DNA of 64,000 bases, taken from contig NZ_JACOFV010000009.1 in the NCBI RefSeq assembly GCF_014284255.1, positions 1 to 64,000 of the forward strand. The letters are read 5' to 3'. This document shows, piece after piece, positions 55,543 through 63,313 of this stretch. This stretch comes from Cognatundibacterium jejuense (GTDB taxonomy: Bacteria; Pseudomonadota; Gammaproteobacteria; Burkholderiales; Burkholderiaceae_D). The notes below the pieces were generated by a model that saw only the letters and a list, made by a program, of their open reading frames with translations, made no database searches and was not told the origin of the DNA. Position 1 is the first letter of the stretch; each line of letters starts with the position of its first letter. A program made the translations under genes and the position numbers.

Positions 55543-55556
55543 TTTTATGCTTCAAA

Positions 55557-55581
55557 TGGCGGGTGCAAACCCGCCAATTTT
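55557..55581 (+). terminator. Intrinsic terminator of amiD
   Basis: TGGCGGGT and ACCCGCCA form an 8-bp GC-rich stem closed by a GCAA (GNRA) tetraloop, followed by ATTTT. Confidence 0.75.
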
Positions 55582-55679
55582 GCTCAAACAGTAAGCTCAG
55601 CGCGGGTTAGTACTACGAAGTGCGATCAAATGAGGTCTCGAAGCATTCGATTGAAATATCTCGCATCGGACAACAACAT

Positions 55680-56081
55680 CTACCAATTCAAATCTTTCGC
55701 CACATCTTTCCAGCACAAGGTTTTAGCCAAATTGACGATTTCAAAACCATCGGTCAGCGGATTCTGATGCTGAAACCAGACGAAAGTCGCGACTGACATC
55801 AGGTAATTTGGATTATTGGCTGGCTCATTACTACGCAAGCTCAGCGCACATGCATATGCTGGTAGCGCAGAACATTCATCACCGGATTTGTTTTTTTGTA
55901 AGAATAAATGGGGCTTTTGATTAACAGAGCTATCTTCGACATCTTTCAAAAATTGCTGAACCAGGTGTTGATTTATTTTTTGATCTGCAACACCTTCAAG
56001 AAAACCTGAGTAAATATTTTTTACTAAGATCCGCTCCACTTCCTTGAAGCTCTTTCCGCATTGAAAAACAATGTCGTTCAT
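55680..56081 (-). CDS. Hypothetical 133-residue protein
   Basis: I do not recognise this protein. GGAG lies about 8 bp before the ATG at 56081, and the composition is protein-like: an acidic, helical N-terminal half (MNDIVFQCGKSFKEVERILV) and a C-terminal half with several aromatic residues (LMSVATFVWFQHQ). No signal peptide or membrane segment. Probably cytoplasmic. It has no clear operon partner; function unknown. Confidence 0.55.
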   Translation of the reverse strand: MNDIVFQCGKSFKEVERILVKNIYSGFLEGVADQKINQHLVQQFLKDVEDSSVNQKPHLFLQKNKSGDECSALPAYACALSLRSNEPANNPNYLMSVATFVWFQHQNPLTDGFEIVNLAKTLCWKDVAKDLNW

Positions 56082-56409
56082 CTCTTAAGTCTCCATCTTT
56101 TTATTGTGGATTGAGAAAAGAATAGGCCTTTTTTATTCCTCAAATATATTTACTTACAACTTATTGAATATAAAGACTTTTATTTAAAAAAGAAGAACAA
56201 ATTGTATTTAAAACCACACTTTACACAAATAAAGTTGGATAAATAAATTAAGAGGGCTGACGCACAATTGTTTCAAAAAAATAAGCCAGAGAAAACCTTC
56301 TAAATTGAGGGCAGGGTCACCAGGTTGCGGACTGTATTTTGTAAAAAATCTACAGGCGAATGAAGCTACAGCCCGACTTTACCTAGCATAAGCGTGTACA
56401 AACTAACCA
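56082..56409. other. Intergenic region, nothing recognised
   Basis: 328 bp, AT-rich. It should hold the promoter of the hypothetical gene at 55680-56081 and the end of the DUF3016 transcript, but no clear promoter, terminator or repeat was seen. Confidence 0.45.
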
Positions 56410-56916
56410 CTACTTCAATGGAAACTTATTACTCTTCAACTGTTTTTGAAACCAGTCTTCGATCATTTTGGTTTCGTATGGAAAATTGCCGGCGTTAATT
56501 GGTCTGAACGTCATAAACCCCATGTCAGAAATATTTTCCGTCGCTTGCGCGATAATTTGCCCTTTAGCATCCGTCATCGTGTAATTAAACGACATGCGTG
56601 GCCAATAAATATCCTTAATGACACGAATATCATTGCCACCAGGACGCATCATAGGGCGAACATCACCAGCGAGATCGAGATCGGTCACAGTAACATTCCA
56701 CTGCACATCGTCCGGTAATTTTTTTCCAAGGTCAGCGAATACCTGACCCAACTCTTTAAACACTCCCGCACGAAAACTGTCACGATTTTCATTGCTTGGG
56801 CGTATATCAGAATATTTATCAGGATCTTGCCAAGTTACTTTGACTTCGCCAGCGCCAGCAAAACTGCTCAACAAGCTACCACTAGCGAATGCTAACGCAA
56901 TTAAAATTTTTTTCAT
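56410..56916 (-). CDS. DUF3016 secreted protein
   Basis: 168 residues with a signal peptide (MKKILIALAFASGSLLSSFA, cut near AGA). The mature part EVKVTWQDPDKYSDIRPSNE, GNDIRVIKDIYWPRMSFNY and FPYETKMIEDWFQKQL is the DUF3016 family pattern. AAGGAG lies about 5 bp before the ATG. Members are periplasmic proteins of unknown function. It is monocistronic. Confidence 0.85.
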   Translation of the reverse strand: MKKILIALAFASGSLLSSFAGAGEVKVTWQDPDKYSDIRPSNENRDSFRAGVFKELGQVFADLGKKLPDDVQWNVTVTDLDLAGDVRPMMRPGGNDIRVIKDIYWPRMSFNYTMTDAKGQIIAQATENISDMGFMTFRPINAGNFPYETKMIEDWFQKQLKSNKFPLK

Positions 56917-56991
56917 TTCAGTTCTCCTTATTTACTCGCTCCTGCAATAAATCGAACATTAAGCGATAACTCATAGACAGGAACTACAAAC

Positions 56992-57015
56992 AAAAACAGC
57001 CAGACATGCTGGCTG
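56992..57015 (-). terminator. Intrinsic terminator of the glycine-zipper lipoprotein gene
   Basis: Read on the minus strand, CAGCCAG and CTGGCTG form a 7-bp stem with a 5-base loop followed by TTTTT, about 30 bp after the stop codon of the gene that ends at 57046. Confidence 0.8.
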
Positions 57016-57045
57016 AATCATCACTAACATTACCAGCTCGACCGA

Positions 57046-57504
57046 TTAGTGAGTAACGCGTGTGGTTCTGCCATTCGACAATAAACGTACACGCTCACCA
57101 ATGTTGAATGCTTCATCCGCATCCTGAGTGATTGCTTTCATTTCGCCATTGTCGAGGCGCACAGTAATTTCCAGGCCAGGTTTATGGCTCATGTTGTTTT
57201 CAACTTTTTGACCGATAATGCCACCAGCCAGGGCGCCGACGATTCCTGCGGCAATAGCACCGTTTCCACCACCAATATTCGAACCAGCGGCAATTCCGCC
57301 CAAAGCAGCACCTGCAACAGTACCAACACCCGTCTGGCCTTTATCGATCATTACGTTACGTATAGAGTCGACATACGCCATGCGTACCGTTTGTTCAGAC
57401 TGCGCTTGGTTTGCGCGATAAACGCTCCCTGAATTCGAAGGTGTCGAACACGCACTCAACAAAGCAACGGCAACAATTGGCGCTACCATCAATAATTTTT
57501 GCAT
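57046..57504 (-). CDS. Glycine-zipper 2TM-domain outer-membrane lipoprotein (SlyB-like)
   Basis: 152 residues. Lipoprotein signal peptide with lipobox LLSAC (Cys19), then a glycine-zipper stretch (VGTVAGAALGGIAAGSNIGG, AIAAGIVGALAGGIIGQ) and a C-terminal beta domain (LEITVRLDNGEMKAITQDAD, FNIGERVRLLSNG). This is the SlyB/Pcp-like layout. These proteins sit in the outer membrane and support envelope integrity under stress. A minus-strand terminator follows the gene. Confidence 0.88.
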   Translation of the reverse strand: MQKLLMVAPIVAVALLSACSTPSNSGSVYRANQAQSEQTVRMAYVDSIRNVMIDKGQTGVGTVAGAALGGIAAGSNIGGGNGAIAAGIVGALAGGIIGQKVENNMSHKPGLEITVRLDNGEMKAITQDADEAFNIGERVRLLSNGRTTRVTH

Positions 57505-57709
57505 CGCTATCTCCTTGTTTCAAGCATTTAAAAATAATGCATCGGCATGTATTTAACACTAACTTATGATCTCATACTAAGCAAAAAGTTCCTCTGTTTT
57601 GTAGCGTTTCTTATCATACTGCGACAATGAACATCGGTTTGCCATCTTAAAAAAGGCAATTACAAGGCAATTTTGTATCAATTTATTATGCTCTTTTTGA
57701 ATGCCAGAT

Positions 57710-57741
57710 AAAATTTCATCAAAATTTCATCAAAATTTCAT
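57710..57741. repeat. Tandem repeat, three copies of AAAATTTCATC
   Basis: Three consecutive 11-bp units (the last lacks its final base) lie just before the glycosylase start chosen here. They would encode part of an N-terminal extension if translation began at 57701. Confidence 0.75.
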
Positions 57742-57757
57742 TGTTTCACGATTTGTT

Positions 57758-58288
57758 ATGCCCAAAACCGACAAAAACGATCAAAAGTACACCGACTACG
57801 ATGCCAGTTTATCGGGCTTCGCACCTGTCATTGATGAGCGCGCACATACACTCGTTTTAGGGAGCTTCCCTGGTGTCGCCTCACTCAAATCACAACAATA
57901 TTATGGATTTCGTCACAATCAATTCTGGCGTCTGATGTCGGACGTGATAGAAGAAGATTTGATGGTACTTGAATATAGGCACAAATTAGATGCATTACTA
58001 TCAGCAGGAATAGGTTTGTGGGACGTTTTTAAAAGCTGCCAACGCCAGGGCAGCCTTGACTCAGCGATAAGGGAAGGTCAATTCAATGATTTCGTTGCCC
58101 TAAGAAATCAATATCCGCGATTGCAACGCGTTTGCTTTAACGGAAAAACAGCAGCAAAAATACAAGCCTATTTTGATGATCATGGTTATAGCACACTGGT
58201 ATTACCCTCTTCGTCACCCGCCAACGCAATGCAGACGTTTGAACAAAAATTACTTGTTTGGCGGAAGATCAGGCAAGAATCAGAGTAA
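57758..58288 (+). CDS. DNA-deoxyinosine glycosylase (UDG family 6, HDG)
   Basis: 176 residues from the ATG at 57758 (MPKTDKNDQKYTDYDASL). A start at 57701 would add 19 residues encoded partly by a tandem repeat and is less likely. Uracil-DNA-glycosylase-fold motifs: HTLVLGSFPGVASLKSQQYY, FRHNQFWRLMSDV, VCFNGKTAAKIQAYF and LPSSSPANAM, the last typical of family 6 enzymes that remove hypoxanthine from DNA. It is a stand-alone repair gene, followed 71 bp later by the spermidine-synthase-like gene. Confidence 0.82.
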   Translation: MPKTDKNDQKYTDYDASLSGFAPVIDERAHTLVLGSFPGVASLKSQQYYGFRHNQFWRLMSDVIEEDLMVLEYRHKLDALLSAGIGLWDVFKSCQRQGSLDSAIREGQFNDFVALRNQYPRLQRVCFNGKTAAKIQAYFDDHGYSTLVLPSSSPANAMQTFEQKLLVWRKIRQESE

Positions 58289-58359
58289 GCTCTACCAAAA
58301 ATGATGATCCCCCGCTGCTACATTTTGCTTTAAGGAAGGGCAAAAGGTAAAATAAGCAC

Positions 58360-59178
58360 ATGCTAATCAAACGTAAATCCATAGAAGCCGAAGCGAACCA
58401 TCGCACCGGCCCGAAGGCAGCTTCTGCCAAAAAATCTCCGCGCAAACCCAAATTCGCTCCAGTCACTTTATCTGAACTCGACGGCGTGCGTTTTTTGCAT
58501 TTCGGCACTGAATGGGTTCAAGGTGCAATGCGTCTGCGCAAACCAGATAGTATTGAACTCGAATACGCGCAACAGATGATGATGTGGATGCTGTTCAACA
58601 CCACACCTGAGCATGTTGTACAACTTGGCTTGGGCACCGGTGCCCTGACCAAATTCTGTTACCGCCAGTTTGAGGAAGCACGCGTCACCACAATAGAGCT
58701 CAATCCCTCCGTCATCAGTATCTGTGAAAGCATGTTCAAATTACCGATGAACGACGAACGTCTGCAGGTGCGTGAAATGGATGCGATGGACTTTGTCATG
58801 GATGAAAGCAATCACGATACGATCGATGCATTGCAGGTTGACTTGTATGATGCAACTGCCAAGGGCCCGGTACTCGATACCCCGGAATTTTACCAGGCAT
58901 GTGCCGCCTGCCTGAAAGAAGACGGCATGTTAACGGTCAATCTGTTTGGTGACCATCCTAGTTACGCCAAAAATTTGAAAGCTTTGCGCTTTGCCTTTGC
59001 CGAGGTATTGTGTTTGCCTGAAGTGCATGATGGCAATGTCGTCGCAATTGCGTTCAAACATAGACAGAAGCTTGATTTTCCGGCTCTGTATGAACGCGCT
59101 GACGAAATTAAAACGCAAACCAAGCTGCCGGCAAAATCATGGGTGAATGGTTTGAAAACAGCTTGTGATCCTGAGTAA
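58360..59178 (+). CDS. Spermidine-synthase-like methyltransferase-fold protein
   Basis: 272 residues. A basic N-terminal stretch (TGPKAASAKKSPRKPKFAP) precedes a Rossmann fold with VVQLGLGTGALTKFCYRQF, VTTIELNPSVISICESMF and DALQVDLYDATAKGPVLDTP. This is the polyamine aminopropyltransferase family pattern, where the last Asp-rich loop binds substrate. Whether it makes spermidine is uncertain: the N-terminal beta hairpin of SpeE is degenerate, and no speD is nearby. AAGG lies before the ATG. Confidence 0.78.
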   Translation: MLIKRKSIEAEANHRTGPKAASAKKSPRKPKFAPVTLSELDGVRFLHFGTEWVQGAMRLRKPDSIELEYAQQMMMWMLFNTTPEHVVQLGLGTGALTKFCYRQFEEARVTTIELNPSVISICESMFKLPMNDERLQVREMDAMDFVMDESNHDTIDALQVDLYDATAKGPVLDTPEFYQACAACLKEDGMLTVNLFGDHPSYAKNLKALRFAFAEVLCLPEVHDGNVVAIAFKHRQKLDFPALYERADEIKTQTKLPAKSWVNGLKTACDPE

Positions 59179-59258
59179 ATAAGTCGATTCTTTTGCCTGA
59201 TCAAGTGCCGTTTATTATTTAAAAGTAGCTTACCTCACCACCCAACAACCAGAAGAAA

Positions 59259-61040
59259 ATGAATACAACCTCAAAACGCAGTCTTAGCCTGCAGCAAATT
59301 TTTACCTGGTTGATGGAGGATGGCATTATCAAAAAAGAGGATGCCAAAGTTAAATACAATGAAGCGCAAGGCATTTTAAAAAACGGTCCTGCCAGTATGC
59401 ATACACTGACTGCTGCGGCGCAATGCAAATTACAATCTGCAAAAGCACCGCATCATTTACTGACGCTAGACTGGCTAACAGAATGGGCCGCACGTAAAGT
59501 CAATCTGCCGTTTTATCGGATCGACCCTTTAAAAATCGACTTCACGTCCGTATCAGATGTGATGTCCGCAAAATATGCAACGCGCTTTAATATTTTGCCA
59601 GTCGAAACCAAAGGTAATACGGTGGTCGTTGCGACAACCGATCCTTTCAATCACGAGTGGCAAGAAGAGATCAGCCGTATTTCACGCAAAGAGATACGCC
59701 TGGTTCTCGCCAATCCTCTGGAAATTTCGCAATACATCGTCCAGTTCTTTTCCCTGGCAAAATCAATTAAAGATGCGCGCAAGATCAATACTAACGATCT
59801 TGGCCTGCGTCAAAATCTGGAACAATTGGTTGAACTTGGTAAGAGCAATAAGCATCTCGACGCCAATGACCAGCACATCGTCAATATCGTTGATTGGCTA
59901 TGGCAATTTGCGTTTGATCAGCGCGCTTCTGATATTCATCTGGAGCCAAAACGCGATATGGCTGCAATCCGCTTCCGTATCGATGGTGTGTTACACCAGG
60001 TCTATCAGCTACCAGCCAGCATTATGATCGCCATGATTGCGCGTATCAAATTACTGGGACGGATTGACGTAATTGAGAAACGTCGTCCACAAGATGGCCG
60101 TATCAAAACCCGCACCGCCGATGGACAAGAGATAGAGTTACGTTTATCGACCTTACCGACCGTGTTTGGCGAAAAGATGGTGATGCGTATTTTTGATCCT
60201 GAAGTGGTGGTTAAAACCTTACCAGAACTGGGTTTCCCGCCAAAAGATGCAGAACGTTGGGACACACTGACCAAAAAACCGCACGGCATTATCCTGGTCA
60301 CAGGGCCAACAGGCTCGGGCAAAACCACCACGCTCTACACCACTCTTAAATCGCTGGCAACCGCTGAAGTCAACGTGTGTACGGTGGAAGACCCGATTGA
60401 GATGGTCGAAGCATCATTCAATCAAATGCAAGTGCAGTCTTCGATAGACCTCGGCTTCGCTGATGGCATACGGGCATTGATGCGACAAGATCCTGACATC
60501 ATTATGGTGGGTGAGATTCGTGATTTAGAAACTGCTGAAATGGCAGTGCAAGCTGCATTGACTGGTCATCTGGTGCTTTCAACATTGCATACCAATGATG
60601 CGCCATCGGCAATTATGCGCTTATTAGAACTAGGCGTTCCCTACTATCTTTTGGAAGCAACGATTATTGGAATTCTGGCGCAACGTTTGGTACGCACTTT
60701 GTGCAAATTTTGCAAAACACCCGATGGCGAGCTGCCTGATCCCGTCTGGCAAAGTTTGTCAGAGGAATTCGCGCTGCCAAAACCTGCATCCATCTATCGC
60801 CCGGTGGGTTGTCCCGAATGCAGACAAACCGGCTTCCTCGGACGTACCGGTTTGTATGAATTGCTAACGGTCACACAAGCATTTAGCAAACTGATCACCA
60901 AAGAATCCGACATCCACGCATTGCGCGTACAAAGTATCAAGGACGGCATGAAACCTTTACGCATTGCAGGTGCGGAAAAAATCATCGAAGGTTTAACGAC
61001 CGCTGATGAAGTGTTAAAAGTCACATCATCACTCATCTAA
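59259..61040 (+). CDS. GspE/PilB-family secretion ATPase (solitary)
   Basis: 593 residues. An N1-type domain (about 60-170: APHHLLTLDWLTEWAARKVN, FNILPVETKGNTVVVATTDP) precedes the ATPase core with Walker A GPTGSGKT at 349-356, the Asp box region (VCTVEDPIEMVEASFNQMQV), Walker B MRQDPDIIMVGEIRDLETAE and the His box LTGHLVLSTLHTNDAP. Four Cys in LCKFCKTP and GCPECRQTG form the zinc motif of GspE/PilB. It drives assembly of a pilus or pseudopilus, but no other T2SS or pil gene is adjacent; it may serve a system elsewhere, such as the pilus operon in this window. It overlaps the epimerase gene by 4 bp, tail to tail. Confidence 0.88.
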   Translation: MNTTSKRSLSLQQIFTWLMEDGIIKKEDAKVKYNEAQGILKNGPASMHTLTAAAQCKLQSAKAPHHLLTLDWLTEWAARKVNLPFYRIDPLKIDFTSVSDVMSAKYATRFNILPVETKGNTVVVATTDPFNHEWQEEISRISRKEIRLVLANPLEISQYIVQFFSLAKSIKDARKINTNDLGLRQNLEQLVELGKSNKHLDANDQHIVNIVDWLWQFAFDQRASDIHLEPKRDMAAIRFRIDGVLHQVYQLPASIMIAMIARIKLLGRIDVIEKRRPQDGRIKTRTADGQEIELRLSTLPTVFGEKMVMRIFDPEVVVKTLPELGFPPKDAERWDTLTKKPHGIILVTGPTGSGKTTTLYTTLKSLATAEVNVCTVEDPIEMVEASFNQMQVQSSIDLGFADGIRALMRQDPDIIMVGEIRDLETAEMAVQAALTGHLVLSTLHTNDAPSAIMRLLELGVPYYLLEATIIGILAQRLVRTLCKFCKTPDGELPDPVWQSLSEEFALPKPASIYRPVGCPECRQTGFLGRTGLYELLTVTQAFSKLITKESDIHALRVQSIKDGMKPLRIAGAEKIIEGLTTADEVLKVTSSLI

Positions 61041-61957
61041 TTGTTATCTTTGAAACGATGATGTTGTAGCACTGAGTCTAGCGCTGCATCCACGCCCTGC
61101 GTTACTGTCGGATATTGAAACCGCATACCCAATTCCCGTTTGACGCGCTGGTTTTGCATGCGTCGCGATTCCGACATAAAAGACAGTAACATTGGCGATA
61201 CTTGTTGTGCCAGTTCATATCTTGGCAAACGTGGAGGGCGCGGCAATTGAAAGGCATCAGCAACCAAGTCAAAGTACGCCGCCATTTTGAGATCACTGTC
61301 ATCGACCGCGTGATATACCCTTTGCGGCTTAGCGCGAAACAGCGCCAGCATAATCAACTTTGCAAGGTCGTCGGCATGGATGTGATTAGTGTAGACATCA
61401 TCTGCATCCGCTAACGCTGGTGTGCCTTTTTGCAAACGCTCAATGGGTAAGCGATCCGCAGCATAAATGCCTGGCACACGTAAAATCGACAGGTTGGAAT
61501 AACTACGCTTTGCCCATGCACGCAATGCTTGTTCCGCAGCGACGCGACGCACTGCACGCGCATTTTGCGGGCGCACGGTTCTGGTTTCGTCAAATGAGGC
61601 GCCACCACAGTCGCCATACACACCAGTGGTGCTGATATAAACAAGGCGGCTCTTGTCAGGTAAAATGGCGGTCAGATTTTGCGTGCGGATATCTGACGCA
61701 CCTTCGGAGCGCGGGGGCGCGAGATGTACACAGTATGGCGCCAATCCGGCTAATTTCGCCAGACTGGCAGCATTATCCAAATTGGCGACAATCGGTATTG
61801 CCCCAGCTTCACGCAGTTCAGCGCAACGCGCCGGTTGGCTGGTGAGAGCAAAAATCCGGAAACGTGCACGCAACAAAGGTAACAAGCGCATGCCAACATC
61901 GCCACAACCGATGATCAGCAAGCGCGGTTTGCCCATTTTTTTAAACTGTTTTTTCAT
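61037..61957 (-). CDS. NAD-dependent epimerase/dehydratase-family protein (YeeZ-like)
   Basis: 306 residues from the ATG at 61957 (MKKQFKKMGKPRLLIIGCGD); the frame is open to 62008. The Rossmann motif IIGCGDVGMRLLPLLRAR is at about 15-32, with VYISTTGVYGDCGG and NLSILRVPGIYAADRLP typical of extended SDRs of the YeeZ type. The Tyr-x-x-x-Lys pair is not obvious, so catalysis is uncertain. It is divergent from the ferredoxin-reductase gene, with 12 bp between starts. Confidence 0.82.
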   Translation of the reverse strand: MKKQFKKMGKPRLLIIGCGDVGMRLLPLLRARFRIFALTSQPARCAELREAGAIPIVANLDNAASLAKLAGLAPYCVHLAPPRSEGASDIRTQNLTAILPDKSRLVYISTTGVYGDCGGASFDETRTVRPQNARAVRRVAAEQALRAWAKRSYSNLSILRVPGIYAADRLPIERLQKGTPALADADDVYTNHIHADDLAKLIMLALFRAKPQRVYHAVDDSDLKMAAYFDLVADAFQLPRPPRLPRYELAQQVSPMLLSFMSESRRMQNQRVKRELGMRFQYPTVTQGVDAALDSVLQHHRFKDNN

Positions 61958-61969
61958 GCTCAGGATTGT

Positions 61970-62995
61970 ATGACTTTTCAAGTAACTGTGACCCCTAGTG
62001 GTCGTCAATTTAGCTGCGAAGCAGACGAAACCGTATTATCCGCTGCTTTGCGCGCGGGCGTTGGTTTGCCTTATGGTTGTAAGAACGGTGCCTGTGGTTC
62101 CTGCAAAGGTAAGATCACCAGCGGCAACGTCGTTCACGGCAACCATCAGCAACGCGCACTACCAGACAACGAAGAAGCGCAAGGCATGTCCTTGTTTTGC
62201 TGCGCTAAGCCGCAATCTGATCTGACCATAGAAGCACGCGAAATTGCCGCCAGTGGTGAGTTTCCGGTCAAAAAGATGCCAACCCGCGTCGCCAAACTGG
62301 AAAAACTGTCTGATGACGTCATGTTAATTGCTTTGCAATTACCAGCCAATGAGCGTCTCCAATATCGCGCCGGTCAGTACATCGAATTTATGTTGCGCGA
62401 TGGCAAACGTCGCAGCTATAGCATGGCAAATGCCCCACATCTGGATGAACAGATCACTTTGCATGTACGCCATATGCCAGGTGGTTTATTCACCGACCAG
62501 GTTTTCTCGACAATGAAAGAACGTGACATTTTGCGCTTTGAAGGCCCACATGGCACTTTCTTCTTGCGGGAAGACAGCGACAAACCTATCGTTCTGCTCG
62601 CTTCAGGAACAGGTTTCGCGCCGATCAAAGCCTTGGTAGAACACCTGATTTACACAGAATCGACCCGCTCGGTCAGTTTGTATTGGGGTGGACGTCGTCC
62701 AGCTGATTTATACATGGGGGCATTATGTGAAGAATGGGCTGCCAAATTGCCAAACTTTAAATATGTTCCTGTGGTCTCTGCTGCCTTGCCTGAAGATAAA
62801 TGGAATGGTCGTACCGGATTTGTGCATCAAGCAGTACTCGCTGATTTTGCTGATTTGTCTGCGCATCAAGTCTACGCTTGTGGCGCACCTATCGTGGTGG
62901 AATCTGCTCAGCGCGATTTCGTGGCACAACGTCAATTGCCAGCGGAAGAATTTTATGCAGACTCATTTACTTCAGAAGCTGATTTAGCAAATTAA
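61970..62995 (+). CDS. Ferredoxin-FNR fusion reductase (CDP-6-deoxy-glucoseen reductase-like)
   Basis: 341 residues. An N-terminal [2Fe-2S] domain with Cys37, Cys42 and Cys45 (YGCKNGACGSC) and a fourth Cys at 77 or 78 (LFCCAKP). Then an FNR module: FAD site RRSYSMANAP, GGLFTDQVF, and NAD(P) site LLASGTGFAPIKAL and YWGGRRPADLY. This order matches AscD/RfbI-type reductases and oxygenase reductase subunits. The electron acceptor is unknown. AGGA lies 6 bp before the ATG. Confidence 0.9.
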   Translation: MTFQVTVTPSGRQFSCEADETVLSAALRAGVGLPYGCKNGACGSCKGKITSGNVVHGNHQQRALPDNEEAQGMSLFCCAKPQSDLTIEAREIAASGEFPVKKMPTRVAKLEKLSDDVMLIALQLPANERLQYRAGQYIEFMLRDGKRRSYSMANAPHLDEQITLHVRHMPGGLFTDQVFSTMKERDILRFEGPHGTFFLREDSDKPIVLLASGTGFAPIKALVEHLIYTESTRSVSLYWGGRRPADLYMGALCEEWAAKLPNFKYVPVVSAALPEDKWNGRTGFVHQAVLADFADLSAHQVYACGAPIVVESAQRDFVAQRQLPAEEFYADSFTSEADLAN

Positions 62996-63034
62996 TACTT
63001 CTGCTTACGTTTGGTTTCACGAGGAAATTTTTTT

Positions 63035-63172
63035 ATGTCCGGATTAAAATTTATTTTGACGCACTGCGCAAAAAGTCCTACTATCCGGTCTATGAAAAAT
63101 TTTCCTGACATGTCTTCACCAAATATCGTGCGACGTCGCCGCTCGTTCAACGAGCCTGGGCGGATGTGTTAG
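63035..63172 (+). CDS. Candidate arginine leader peptide upstream of argD
   Basis: A 45-codon frame not reported as a gene in any family I know. GAGGAA at 63021-63026 is a good ribosome binding site, 8 bp before the ATG. The product starts MSGLKFILTHCAKS and contains VRRRRS: codons CGA CGT CGC CGC at 63131-63142, with a fifth Arg (CGG) at 63161 and others earlier. The stop at 63170 is followed 38 bp later by an intrinsic terminator and then by argD. This is the layout of amino-acid transcription attenuation. A small structural protein or chance frame remains possible. Confidence 0.5.
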   Translation: MSGLKFILTHCAKSPTIRSMKNFPDMSSPNIVRRRRSFNEPGRMC

Positions 63173-63210
63173 TGTACCTGCGCGTCAGATGAGACCGCAG
63201 CACCAGACCT

Positions 63211-63239
63211 AAGCCACAGGCCAACTCCTGTGGCTTTTT
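63211..63239 (+). terminator. Intrinsic terminator upstream of argD (possible attenuator)
   Basis: AAGCCACAGG at 63211-63220 and CCTGTGGCTT at 63227-63236 form a perfect 10-bp stem with loop CCAACT, followed by T residues and a second T-run. Just upstream CTGCGCGTC at 63180 and GACCGCAG near 63194 can form a weaker hairpin. It could end the reductase transcript or act as an attenuator for argD. Confidence 0.85.
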
Positions 63240-63313
63240 GCTTTTTTACGTTTTAATTTTTATTTTTTCGTTTGTTTTTTATCCACCTCTGGAATGACCT
63301 TAGGAGTCTCGAA

